NCBI GenBank assembly: GCA_964408735.1
Contig: CAYPAX010000014.1
Coordinates: forward strand, 1 to 61,864
Source of the DNA: UBA7887 sp964408735
Lineage (GTDB): Bacteria; Pseudomonadota; Alphaproteobacteria; UBA7887
Direction of reading: 5' to 3'
DNA: 61,864 nt
Made by a program: the position numbers and the translations under genes. This document shows positions 34,571 through 42,907 of the stretch, piece after piece; the first letter of the stretch is position 1; each line of letters starts with the position of its first letter. The notes beneath the pieces were generated by a model. That model was given only the letters and a program-made list of their open reading frames with translations. It was not told the origin of the DNA and did not search any database.

Positions 34571-36312
34571 TCGTCCGTCCAGCAAACCGCCGGCGGCGGC
34601 GCGTCACTTAGCATCGTCTTGCGCAGGGCCGTCGTTGCCGCTTCATCGACCCGCCGAGCCTTGCAATCGACCACGACGCCATATTCCTGCCGCGCGGCTT
34701 CGGCACTGACATAGCCGTTGCGCACGTCATCCAGCACCGCCAGCGGGTCGCGCTCCAAGGGATCGCCCCAGCCGCCGCCGCCGGGCAGCTCGTGGCGGAA
34801 CATGGCGCCGCGCTGGATCTGCAAGGTGAGCTTCGAGGATTGTGCCTCGCCATCGACATAGTTGGCGCCCGGCTTGCCAGCCTTGCCGCCATAGAGCCCG
34901 TAAGGGCGGATGGCGAAGCGGTCGGCGCGCACCTGCAGGATGGCCTCGCGCTCCAAGAGGCGGTAGTCGCGGCGATAAGGCGCGCCGCCGCGATACTTGC
35001 CGGCGCCGGCGCGGTCGCACAACAATTCGTAGGCCAGGATCTGGATGGGGTATTCGCCTTCGATCACTTCCACCGACTGCGAAGCCATATTGGCGAACAT
35101 GTTGGAATTGCCTTGCAGGCCGTCGGCCCAGGGCCGCCCGCCCCAGGTGCCGCAGGCGAAATCGACGAAGATGAAAGGTTCGCGCTCATCGGTCCAACCG
35201 CCGATCGAGACGCCCGTATTGCCGCCGTCGGAAGCGGCGCAGACGCGATCCGGCAACATCATGGCAAGGGCGCCGAAGCAGCAATCGACCATGCGGAAGC
35301 CGGTCAGGCCGCGCGCGGCGCAAGCCGCCGGCAGCACGGCATTGGCGATGGTGCCTTCAGGGGCTGTCACGTCGATGACGCGGAACACACCTTCGTTGTT
35401 GGGGATGTCGCCGGGCAGCACAGAGCGGATGGCGGTATAGGCGGAGGCCTTGGTGTAGGACAGTGTGTTGTTGATGGCGCCCTTGACCTGGTCGGCCGAG
35501 CCTGTCCAATCCACCGCCATGCTGTCGCCCTGCTTGCGGATGGTGCAGAACAGGCGGATCGGCTTGCCGACATCGATGCCGTCGTCGTCGATCCAGTCCT
35601 CGAAGCTCCATTCGCCGTCGGGAAGCTCGGCCACCGCAGCGCGGGTCAGGCGCTCGGCATAATCCATTACCTCTGCCATGTAGGTGGCGCAGGCTGACGC
35701 ACCATAGCGCTCGACAAGCTCCAGGAACTGTGCCTCGGCGATGTGGCAGGCGGCGAGCTGGGCGCGCAGATCTCCCATCACGCGCACGGGGATGCGTACA
35801 TTGCGCTCGATCAGCGTCGCTATCGCCTCGTCGCGCACTCCGGCATGAAAGAGCTTGAGGGGCGGAATGCGCAGGCCTTCCTGGTAGATCTCGGTGGAAT
35901 CCGACGCGTTCGACCCCGGCACCCGGCCGCCGACATCGCCGTGATGGCAGATGGTGGCGGCAAAGGCGACACGCACGCCATCCGCATAGACGGGCTTGAA
36001 GAGGAAGATATCGGGCAGATGCATGCCGCCATCGAAAGGGTCGTTCATGATGAACACGTCGCCGGGTGCCATATCGTCGCGGAAGCGTTCGACCACCACC
36101 GCAAGCGCGGTCGGGATGGAGCCGAGATGGCCCGGCAGGGTCAGGCCCTGCGCGACCAGCCTGCCGTCAGCGTCGGCGAGGGCTGTGGAAAAATCCATAT
36201 TGTCGCGCAGCACGCCGGAATAGGTGGTACGGCAAATGGTCAGCGCCATCTCGTCGGCAATGGCGAAGACGGCGTTCTTGAACAGCTCGAAGGTGATCGG
36301 GTCGTCAATCAA
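34567..36312 (-). CDS. hyuB: hydantoinase/oxoprolinase subunit B
   Basis: 581 residues. HyuB family with DPITFELFKNAVFAIADEMAL at the start, the DNMDFSTALADADG block, DVFIMNDPFDGGMHLPDI near 100 and GGGGWGDPLERDP near the C-terminus. It is the partner of HyuA in cyclic-amide hydrolysis. The start codon appears to be TTG (36310-36312), overlapping the last codons of the cupin gene, which argues for coupling. The family member at this position cannot be assigned to hydantoin, oxoproline or acetophenone substrates by sequence alone. Confidence 0.9.
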   Translation of the reverse strand: MIDDPITFELFKNAVFAIADEMALTICRTTYSGVLRDNMDFSTALADADGRLVAQGLTLPGHLGSIPTALAVVVERFRDDMAPGDVFIMNDPFDGGMHLPDIFLFKPVYADGVRVAFAATICHHGDVGGRVPGSNASDSTEIYQEGLRIPPLKLFHAGVRDEAIATLIERNVRIPVRVMGDLRAQLAACHIAEAQFLELVERYGASACATYMAEVMDYAERLTRAAVAELPDGEWSFEDWIDDDGIDVGKPIRLFCTIRKQGDSMAVDWTGSADQVKGAINNTLSYTKASAYTAIRSVLPGDIPNNEGVFRVIDVTAPEGTIANAVLPAACAARGLTGFRMVDCCFGALAMMLPDRVCAASDGGNTGVSIGGWTDEREPFIFVDFACGTWGGRPWADGLQGNSNMFANMASQSVEVIEGEYPIQILAYELLCDRAGAGKYRGGAPYRRDYRLLEREAILQVRADRFAIRPYGLYGGKAGKPGANYVDGEAQSSKLTLQIQRGAMFRHELPGGGGWGDPLERDPLAVLDDVRNGYVSAEAARQEYGVVVDCKARRVDEAATTALRKTMLSDAPPPAVCWTDE

Positions 36313-37177
36313 AGCTGAAGCCCGGGGTGCGCGTGTAGTAGTGCAGCGCCTCGTCCTGGAAGATCAGGCAGGCCATGCGCTCCGATCCGCGATTGTGGTG
36401 CGAATGCATGCATGTCGCCGGGGTGATCTGGACCGCGCCATCCACCCAGTCGATACGCTGTCCATCGACGATCGAATGCACACCCTCGCCCTGAATGGCC
36501 AGCACCACGGCAACGCCGTTGTGGCGATGCGGTCGTTGGTCGCCGCCGCTTTCCAGGGTGTTGATGGCGACATTGATGCTGGGAAGCGTGTTGGTCGATG
36601 GCGCCAGGGCATCACTTGAGAACAAGACGGCATGGCCGGTCGTCTCGGGCGTGATCGGGCGCTGCCAGACCGCTTCGAATTGCTCGGCGATCTCCTCCGC
36701 CGGCCAATGCACGGCTTCGACAACCGATTCACCCGGCCGCAGCTTCTCGAAGGCGAGCAGGGGCTCGTTGGTGGCGATGAACAGCAAGCTGTCGTCAGAA
36801 CCGGCGGCATGCCGCGTCTCGTTGCCGCCAGGGAAGCAGAAGACATCGCCCTTGGCCCAGGCGATGGCATTGCCGCCATTGCGGCTCTCACCGGCGCCCT
36901 CGATGACATAGACGATCTCGCCGGAGGCCGCGAAGCGGGTGGTCAGGGTCTCGCCCGCCTGCAGCCGGGCATAGCGCATCAACATTGTCGGCGTGGTGGC
37001 GGGGTAGGGGGTGTCGAGCACGTCCGAGCAGTCGAGCGCAATCAGCCCCGTCAGGCAGCCCGGATCAAATGCCGAGTCGCGCTCAGCCAGAAACTGCCGC
37101 GCTGGCACAGGCGGCCAGGCGAAGGTGAAATTGTTGTCGGCGCTGTGATAGCGCGCCCGACCCGCTGGTGACGCCAT
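36305..37177 (-). CDS. bicupin protein, gentisate-dioxygenase-like
   Basis: 290 residues with two cupin folds. The first includes GEIVYVIEGAGESRNGG (near 96). The second includes the metal-type motif QRPHRHNGVAVVLAIQGEG and ends in CMHSHHNRG. The overall order is like gentisate 1,2-dioxygenase and related ring-cleavage or regulatory bicupins. The first cupin lacks a clear HxH, so one metal site is likely. It is immediately upstream of and overlaps hyuB, suggesting a shared substrate pathway. An upstream part of the frame (37178-37591) is not coding in style. Confidence 0.8.
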   Translation of the reverse strand: MASPAGRARYHSADNNFTFAWPPVPARQFLAERDSAFDPGCLTGLIALDCSDVLDTPYPATTPTMLMRYARLQAGETLTTRFAASGEIVYVIEGAGESRNGGNAIAWAKGDVFCFPGGNETRHAAGSDDSLLFIATNEPLLAFEKLRPGESVVEAVHWPAEEIAEQFEAVWQRPITPETTGHAVLFSSDALAPSTNTLPSINVAINTLESGGDQRPHRHNGVAVVLAIQGEGVHSIVDGQRIDWVDGAVQITPATCMHSHHNRGSERMACLIFQDEALHYYTRTPGFSFD

Positions 37178-37191
37178 GGCCCGTCCGCAGC

Positions 37192-37455
37192 TCAGTTTCT
37201 GCTGTCGTAGCGGATACCCTTGCGGGTCTCGACAATGGCTTCGCGCACCAGCTCCAGAGCGCTGACCCGATGGCCGCCCTTGTCGGAGCTGGCACGCTGC
37301 AGCGCCGCCTCCGCCTTGCGCAGGTGCTCTATGGCGTCGCGCATGGCGGGCTGCTCCTCGGCCGCCAGCTGAGCCGGGCTCGAAAGCAGCAAAATGCCTG
37401 CCGTCATGGCAATGGCGATGACGCCCGTAAAGCGTCGCAAACAGAAAGCTGTCAT
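37192..37455 (-). CDS. small exported helical protein with DKGGHR motif
   Basis: 87 residues. A signal peptide (IAIAMTAGILLLSSPAQLAA) is followed by about 55 residues of predicted helix: HLRKAEAALQRASSDKGGHR then ALELVREAIVETRKGI. I have the impression of a family of small periplasmic proteins of unknown function in alphaproteobacteria with this DKGGHR turn. No function can be stated. It lies 14 bases before the cupin gene and may be in its transcript. Confidence 0.72.
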   Translation of the reverse strand: MTAFCLRRFTGVIAIAMTAGILLLSSPAQLAAEEQPAMRDAIEHLRKAEAALQRASSDKGGHRVSALELVREAIVETRKGIRYDSRN

Positions 37456-37572
37456 ATTTACCTCCCCTATCCGCTGTCAGCTTAGCACCGCCGCCCCGCG
37501 ACGGCCAAACCCTCGACCCGACCCGTACCCTTGGGGTAGAGAAGGGCGCGCGCGAGGGCGAAGGGGACGTGG

Positions 37573-38457
37573 GTGCTGCTCGATCCAACATTTCTGGCGA
37601 TACAGGCGTTGAACGCGCTTCAGCTCGCGAGCCTTCTGTTCCTGCTTTCGGTGGGGCTGTCGGTGGTGTTCGGGCTGATGAACTTCATCAACCTGGCTCA
37701 TGGCACGCTGTACATGGTCGGTGCCTATCTCGGCCTGGTGGCGGTGCGCGAGACCGGCTCGTTCTGGCTGGCCCTGGCCCTGGCGCCGCTCGGGGTGGCG
37801 GTTGTCGGCGCTGTCCTCCATCTGGTCCTGTTGCGCCACATGCAGCGCGCCAGTCCCATGCGCCAGGTCTTGGTGACATTCGGGCTGATTTATGTCGGGC
37901 TCGATCTGGTGCGCATGATTTGGGGCAATTACAGCCACGGTATCGACCCGCCCGCGGCCTTCGCCGGTAGCGTACAGATCCTCGGCGAAACCTATCCTGC
38001 CTACCGCCTGCTGGTGATCTGCATTGGCGCCGCGGTGCTGGCTGTCTTGGCGCTGACGCTTGAGCGCACCCGCTTGGGCGCCGTGGTGCGGGCTGGTGTC
38101 GACGATCGCGAGACGGCCTCGGCCATCGGCCTCAATATCGACTTGGCGTTCTTCGGGGTCTTTTGTCTCGGCTGTGCGCTTGCCGGGTTGGCGGGGGTGG
38201 TGGCGGCACCGGTGCTCTCGATCCACCCGGGCATGGATATGTCCGTCCTGGTGCTGACCCTGATTGTCGTCGTTGTCGGCGGGCCGGGCAGTCTGTTGGG
38301 GGCGGTCTTGGGTTCGCTGCTGGTCGGATTCGTCGAGACCTTCGGTCAGGTGCTTGTGCCGGAATATGCCAGCATGCTGCTCTATGCCCTGATGGCGCTG
38401 GTCCTGATCCTGCGTCCCGGCGGGCTGGTGCCGACACGCCGCGTGGTAAGGGCGTGA
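37573..38457 (+). CDS. livH: branched-chain-type ABC permease LivH
   Basis: 294 residues, about eight TM segments, starting at GTG. LivH signature LSVGLSVVFGLMNFINLAHG (residues ~24-43) and the EAA-like loop ERTRLGAVVRAGVDDRETASAI near 160. It forms the inner-membrane channel with LivM. The stop overlaps the livM start (GTGA at 38454-38457). The binding protein is likely the one at 31342-32514. Confidence 0.92.
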   Translation: MLLDPTFLAIQALNALQLASLLFLLSVGLSVVFGLMNFINLAHGTLYMVGAYLGLVAVRETGSFWLALALAPLGVAVVGAVLHLVLLRHMQRASPMRQVLVTFGLIYVGLDLVRMIWGNYSHGIDPPAAFAGSVQILGETYPAYRLLVICIGAAVLAVLALTLERTRLGAVVRAGVDDRETASAIGLNIDLAFFGVFCLGCALAGLAGVVAAPVLSIHPGMDMSVLVLTLIVVVVGGPGSLLGAVLGSLLVGFVETFGQVLVPEYASMLLYALMALVLILRPGGLVPTRRVVRA

Positions 38458-39395
38458 GCAGCGGGCGCGGACGAACCGCGGGCGCGGCGGTGTTGGCCGT
38501 TGTCGCGATCGTGGCCTGGTTGTCGGTCGACTATTTCGGCTATGAGCTGATCACCGAGATCGCCATTCTCGCCATCCTCGCCATGAGCCTCGACCTGCTG
38601 GTCGGCTTCGCCGGCATGGTGTCGCTCGGGCATGCGGCGTTCTACGGCATCGGCGCCTATGCCATTGCGGCCTTTACCACCATGCTCGGTTGGTCTGCGC
38701 TTCCCGCCATGGGCCTTGCGGTAGCGGTGTCGGCGGCCGCGGCCATGATCGCCGGTGCGGTGGCAGTGCGTCTCGGTGGCGTGTTCTTCATCATGGTGAC
38801 TTTGGCGATCGGCGAGGCGGTACACGCCTATCTTTTCAAGGCCCGAGCCTTCGGCGGTGACGACGGTTTGGCCGGCATCGCCCACCTCGATCTTTCTTTC
38901 GTTGGCGTCGACCTTGCCGATCCACGCGCGTTTGCGGCCTTTGCTCTCGTCGTTGCGGTAGTGGCCTACGCCGTCTTGGAGATGGTGGTGCGCTCGCCCT
39001 TCGGGCGCCTGCTCGTCGCAATCCACCAGAACGAGCGCCGTGCCCGGGCGCTCGGCTGCCGCGTCGAGCGGGTCAAGCTCGGCGCCTTCACCCTGGCCGG
39101 GGCTTTGGCTGGGTTGGCCGGCACGCTGACGGCACAGCATACCGGCTTCATTTCACCGGAATTGCTGGTCTGGACCATTTCCGGCGAGGCGCTGATCGTG
39201 GTCATAGTCGGTGGCATGGGCAGTCTGGTCGGGCCGGCCGCCGGGGCGGCCGTGATCGTCTTGGCGAAACACTGGGTCAGCGACTGGACGAACTATTGGA
39301 TGCTCTGCATGGGGGCCGCCTTCATTGCCGTGGTCGTGCTGGCGCCGAACGGGCTCTACGCCTCGCTCCGGAGATTGCACCGTGCTGCGCGCTGA
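38454..39395 (+). CDS. livM: branched-chain-type ABC permease LivM
   Basis: 313 residues. The GTG start at 38454 overlaps the livH stop, and hydrophobic TM1 begins at residue 10. The block LLVGFAGMVSLGHAAFYGIGA (about 45-65) and the loop SPFGRLLVAIHQNERRARAL near 182 are LivM hallmarks. It pairs with LivH. Its 3' end overlaps livG by 14 bases, keeping all four transport genes in one coupled run. Confidence 0.92.
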   Translation: MSSGRGRTAGAAVLAVVAIVAWLSVDYFGYELITEIAILAILAMSLDLLVGFAGMVSLGHAAFYGIGAYAIAAFTTMLGWSALPAMGLAVAVSAAAAMIAGAVAVRLGGVFFIMVTLAIGEAVHAYLFKARAFGGDDGLAGIAHLDLSFVGVDLADPRAFAAFALVVAVVAYAVLEMVVRSPFGRLLVAIHQNERRARALGCRVERVKLGAFTLAGALAGLAGTLTAQHTGFISPELLVWTISGEALIVVIVGGMGSLVGPAAGAAVIVLAKHWVSDWTNYWMLCMGAAFIAVVVLAPNGLYASLRRLHRAAR

Positions 39396-40116
39396 CGGCT
39401 TGCAAAAGCGCTACGGCGCACTGGAGGTCACGCGCAATGTGACGATGGCGCTGGAAGAGGGTGAGCGGCGCGCCCTGATCGGCCCCAACGGAGCGGGCAA
39501 GACGACCCTCTTCGACCTGCTGACGGGCGAGCTGCGGCCGGATGCCGGGCGTATCAGCTTCGCATCGCGCGATATCACGAGCAACGGGCCGGATGCCAGG
39601 GCTCGCGCGGGTCTGGCGCGCTCCTTCCAGCGCAACAGCCTGTTTGCCGGCATGAGCGTGGCCGAGAACCTGGTCACGGCTGCCGCTTTGGCTGGGGGCT
39701 GTGGGCATGTCTTCTGGAAACCACTGGCAAGATATCGACACCTTCAGGCGAAGGCCGAGGACATTGCCGGGTCTGTCGGCTTGTCGGATATTTTGGATGT
39801 CGGCGTCGATGCCTTGCCTTACGGCTTTCAGCGGCAGCTGGAGGTCGGCCTGGCCTTGGCGCTCGACCCGGTGGTGCTGCTGCTCGACGAGCCCACGGCG
39901 GGCATGAGCCCGGAGGAGACGGCCGCCATGAAGGCGCTGATCGCCGGCCTGCCGCGCAGCCTGACCGTGCTGGTGATAGAGCATGACATGGACGTGGTTT
40001 TCGACATCGCCGACCGCGTCACCGTTCTCGATGCCGGCAGCGTGCTTTACGAAGGCACGCCGGAAGAGGTGCGGGCATCCGACGAAGTGCGCAGCCGATA
40101 CCTCGGCGAGGCCTGA
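39382..40116 (+). CDS. livG: branched-chain-type ABC ATPase LivG
   Basis: 244 residues from GTG at 39382. Walker A is GPNGAGKTT (near 35). The signature region is LPYGFQRQLEVGLALALDP, where the usual LSYG is LPYG, and Walker B is VVLLLDEPTAGMSP. It powers LivHM together with LivF. The start was placed at VLRADGLQKRYG, where homology begins, rather than at the ATG 57 bases upstream, which would lie inside livM. Confidence 0.92.
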   Translation: MLRADGLQKRYGALEVTRNVTMALEEGERRALIGPNGAGKTTLFDLLTGELRPDAGRISFASRDITSNGPDARARAGLARSFQRNSLFAGMSVAENLVTAAALAGGCGHVFWKPLARYRHLQAKAEDIAGSVGLSDILDVGVDALPYGFQRQLEVGLALALDPVVLLLDEPTAGMSPEETAAMKALIAGLPRSLTVLVIEHDMDVVFDIADRVTVLDAGSVLYEGTPEEVRASDEVRSRYLGEA

Positions 40117-40118
40117 TC

Positions 40119-40811
40119 ATGGCGCTTCTCGAGATCGACGACATGAACGCCTGGTATGGGCCGAGCCACGTGTTGCAAGGCGTATCGTTTGGCGTTCCGG
40201 CCGGCGCGGTGACAAGTCTCCTGGGCCGAAACGGCGCCGGCAAGACCACACTGCTCAAGGCCTGCATGGGCTTGCTCGGGCGCTGCCGCGGCTCGGTGCG
40301 CCTCGATGGCCGCGAGCTCAACGGCGCGACGGCACATCAGCGCGCCAGGGCCGGGCTCGCCTATGTGCCCGAGACCCGCGGCGTCTTTCCCTCGCTCTCC
40401 GTAGCCGAGAACCTGACCGTGGCGCAGCGCCCCGGCGCTTGGGCACTGGACCGCGTTTTTGCCCTGTTCCCCAAGCTCGCCGAGCGCAAGCGCACGAGCG
40501 GCGGTGCCTTGTCGGGCGGCGAACAGCAAATGCTCGTCATTGCCAGGGCGTTGCTTGCCAATGGTACTGTATTGCTCCTCGACGAGCCCACCGAAGGCCT
40601 GGCGCCGCCGATGGTGCGTGAGATCGAGACGTTGTTGGGGGAATTGCGGGCCCAGGGGCAGACCATCCTGCTGGTCGAGCAGAATCTGCCGGTGGCGGCC
40701 AGGTTGGCCGATCATGTGCTGGTGTTGGGCAAGGGGCGGCTGCGTTGGCAGGGAGGCGCCGAGCAGTTCGCCGCAGCTAAGGACATTCAGCACACTTGGC
40801 TTGGTGTCTGA
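40119..40811 (+). CDS. livF: branched-chain-type ABC ATPase LivF
   Basis: 230 residues. Walker A is GRNGAGKTT (near 36), the signature LSGGEQQML, and Walker B TVLLLDEPTEGLAP. Typical LivF spacing YVPETRGVFPSLSVAENLTVA is present. It starts two bases after livG. It completes the transporter whose substrate may be an amide or organic acid, judging from the adjacent enolase-superfamily and hydantoinase genes. Confidence 0.93.
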   Translation: MALLEIDDMNAWYGPSHVLQGVSFGVPAGAVTSLLGRNGAGKTTLLKACMGLLGRCRGSVRLDGRELNGATAHQRARAGLAYVPETRGVFPSLSVAENLTVAQRPGAWALDRVFALFPKLAERKRTSGGALSGGEQQMLVIARALLANGTVLLLDEPTEGLAPPMVREIETLLGELRAQGQTILLVEQNLPVAARLADHVLVLGKGRLRWQGGAEQFAAAKDIQHTWLGV

Positions 40812-40829
40812 GAAATATGGAGTAATACC

Positions 40830-41999
40830 GTGAAAATTAAAAAAATTACGGCGGATTGGATTCACGTTCCCATCGCTGAGGCGAAGCAACACACCAGCGA
40901 TTTCGGCCGCGTCGATTCCTTCGATTCGACCTTGGTGCGGGTCGAGACTGAAGGCGGCATTACAGGCTTCGGGGAAGCCAAGGCGGCGGTCGGCAGTACC
41001 GGGGCCTGCGTTGCGCTATGCGCCCTGATCGAGAAGGAATTGGCGCCGCTGCTGATCGGCGAGGATGCGCGTGACATCTCGCGGCTGTGGGACGTCATGT
41101 ACAATGGCGGGCGCGCGCATTACGCCATCGAGCGTGGCCATGTCTTTCCGGTCATGGGCCGACGCGGCCTGACCGTTGCCGGCATCAGCGGCATCGATAT
41201 GGCGTTGTGGGATTGTCTGGGAAAATCGCTCGGAGAACCGGTCTGGCGGCTGCTTGGCGGGCGTCGCCAGGCCACCATGCCGGCTTACGCTTCCGGCGGT
41301 TGGGCCGATGAGCATGGCATAGCCGGCGAGCTGGCGGGGTTCCTGGAACGGGGAGGATTTTCGTCTGTGAAGATGCGGGTGGGCTCGGGCGACGGCAGCC
41401 TAGGCCATTCCATTCGGCGCGTTCATGCCGCGCGCGACGGGCTCGGTGAGGATGTTGATATCATGTGCGACGCTCACGGCACCTGGACCGTTGCGGAGGC
41501 AAAACGGTTCTGCCGTGCGGTCGCCGAGTGCAATATCGGCTGGCTGGAAGAGCCTGTGACGGCCGACGACCATCAGGGGTTGGCCGAAGTTCGGGCTGCC
41601 ACCGATATTCCCATTTCCACGGGCGAGAGCGAATTCACGCGCTTTGCCTTTCGCGATCTGTTGGCCTTGCGCGCGGCTGATATCGTGCAACCGGATCCCT
41701 CGATTGCCGGCGGCATTACCGAATGCATGCGCATTGAGGCCTTGGCGGCGGCGCATCAGGCGCGTTTCGCGCCTCACATGTGGGGCGGGGCTCTTACCTT
41801 TGCCTCTGGGTTGACACTGGCAGCGGTGGCAACGAGCGGCTTCGTCCTGGAATACTCCCTCGGCGCTAACCCCATGCTGCACGAGCTGGCAATTGAGGAT
41901 TTTCCCGTCGAAACGGGCAGGGTGACAATTCCCGAGCGTCCCGGGTTGGGAGTCACGATCGACGAAGGGTTCGTCGCAACCTATCGGGTGGCTTATTAG
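40830..41999 (+). CDS. mandelate racemase/muconate-lactonizing enzyme family (enolase superfamily)
   Basis: 389 residues from GTG. The catalytic Lys is in SSVKMRVG (KxR instead of KxK), and metal ligands are Asp in MCDAHGTWT, Glu in WLEEPV and Glu in STGESEFTR. A His in RFAPHMWGG could be the second base, as in the mandelate-racemase or D-galactonate-type subgroups. It abstracts the alpha-proton of a carboxylate, either racemising or dehydrating an imported acid. It starts 18 bases after livF, whose transporter probably brings the substrate. Confidence 0.88.
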   Translation: MKIKKITADWIHVPIAEAKQHTSDFGRVDSFDSTLVRVETEGGITGFGEAKAAVGSTGACVALCALIEKELAPLLIGEDARDISRLWDVMYNGGRAHYAIERGHVFPVMGRRGLTVAGISGIDMALWDCLGKSLGEPVWRLLGGRRQATMPAYASGGWADEHGIAGELAGFLERGGFSSVKMRVGSGDGSLGHSIRRVHAARDGLGEDVDIMCDAHGTWTVAEAKRFCRAVAECNIGWLEEPVTADDHQGLAEVRAATDIPISTGESEFTRFAFRDLLALRAADIVQPDPSIAGGITECMRIEALAAAHQARFAPHMWGGALTFASGLTLAAVATSGFVLEYSLGANPMLHELAIEDFPVETGRVTIPERPGLGVTIDEGFVATYRVAY

Positions 42000-42011
42000 A
42001 ATTGAAATAAC

Positions 42012-42060
42012 TCGCATGCAAATGCGACACATTCTCATTGCAATTGCTTCGCATTTGCAT
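42012..42060. promoter_or_regulatory. Fur-like iron box with long inverted repeat
   Basis: AATGCGACACATTCTCATT (42021-42039) fits the Fur-box form AATGCGAATNATTCTCATT at all positions except two in the middle. A perfect 12-base inverted repeat, ATGCAAATGCGA (42016-42027) and TCGCATTTGCAT (42049-42060), spans the region, with a nested TCGCAT/ATGCGA pair at 42012-42027. The box covers the -35 element of the promoter at 42038-42065. This suggests iron-dependent repression of the next gene. Confidence 0.7.
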
Positions 42061-42065
42061 ATAGT
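42038..42065 (+). promoter_or_regulatory. sigma70-type promoter
   Basis: TTGCAA at 42038-42043 and TATAGT at 42060-42065 are separated by 16 bases and located 52 bases before the start codon at 42118. The GGGGAGGGG run upstream of the start lies too far for a standard Shine-Dalgarno, while AGGAC at 42106 is closer. The -35 lies within the Fur-like box. Confidence 0.5.
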
Positions 42066-42117
42066 CCGAAACATCACGCCCCCGGGGAGGGGCGGAGCAA
42101 TAGCAAGGACCAATAAC

Positions 42118-42906
42118 ATGCGACTAACCCTAAGCCGTGGCGCGGCACTGCTCATCCTCTGCGCGGCTTTGACCGCAAGCGGCCAGGCGCTGGCCCAGTC
42201 GGCCGGCAATAAAGTGTACGGAACCCGTATCACCGAGGGCAAATTCGAACTCGGCTACAAGGGCGGGCTCGATACGGATTCGCGTTCGCAGCTCGACATG
42301 AAGCACAAGCACAAGCTTTCCGTCGGCTACGGCCTCACGGATTACTGGTGGACCGAGCTGATCGGCGAGTTGGAGCGGGGCGGCAAGGATACCGACACCT
42401 TTCTCTATGAGGCGACGGAGTGGGAGAACCGTTTCGAGCTGGTCACGGAGACCGATTATCTGCCCGGCTTAGGCCTTTATGCGGCGCTGGTGCTGGCCGA
42501 GAAGGACGGCAAGGCTCACAAGATCGAGGCCCGTGCTCTGGCCGAGAAGCGCATCGGCGCCATGCGGCATCGTTTCAACCTCAATTTCGAGCGCGAGATG
42601 GGCGGCGGACGCGACCCTGGCCTGGAACTCGGCTATGCCTGGCAGACCAAGTGGTACGTCCTGCCGGAGCTGGCCGAGGATATCAGTCTGCAGCCGGGAT
42701 TCGAGGCCTATGGCGACCTCGGGCCCATCAACGATTTCCACTCCGGCGCCGACCAAAAGCACCAGTTGGGTCCTGTGGCGTTGGCGGAATTTGGCCTTGG
42801 CCAGTTCGGCAAGTTCGAGTTCCAGGTGGGGACGATGTTCGGCGTCACGCGGGCGGCACCCGATGTCACCCTGAAGTGGATGCTGGAATACGTGGTGCAG
42901 TTCTGA
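42118..42906 (+). CDS. outer-membrane barrel-like protein under a Fur-type box
   Basis: 262 residues. A signal peptide (cleavage near ALA-QSA, residue 24) is followed by amphipathic strands (KHKLSVGYGLTDYWWTELIGE, GLELGYAWQTKWYVLPELAE) and a terminal Phe in LEYVVQF, all typical of an outer-membrane beta-barrel of about 12 strands. No TonB box or plug domain is visible. I do not recognise the family. The upstream Fur-like box implies expression under iron limitation, so it may take part in iron or metal uptake, or may be a general porin swapped in under that condition. Its stop lies one base from that of the convergent EAL gene. Confidence 0.75.
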   Translation: MRLTLSRGAALLILCAALTASGQALAQSAGNKVYGTRITEGKFELGYKGGLDTDSRSQLDMKHKHKLSVGYGLTDYWWTELIGELERGGKDTDTFLYEATEWENRFELVTETDYLPGLGLYAALVLAEKDGKAHKIEARALAEKRIGAMRHRFNLNFEREMGGGRDPGLELGYAWQTKWYVLPELAEDISLQPGFEAYGDLGPINDFHSGADQKHQLGPVALAEFGLGQFGKFEFQVGTMFGVTRAAPDVTLKWMLEYVVQF

Positions 42907-42907
42907 G

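Noticed and set aside
37526..37537. TACCC-TT-GGGGTA mini-palindrome before livH
   Set aside because: Five-base arms are expected by chance at this GC content; no promoter context.
42016..42117. N-terminal extension of the barrel protein from an ATG at 42016
   Set aside because: The extension lies inside the Fur-like box and promoter, and the signal peptide begins at 42118.
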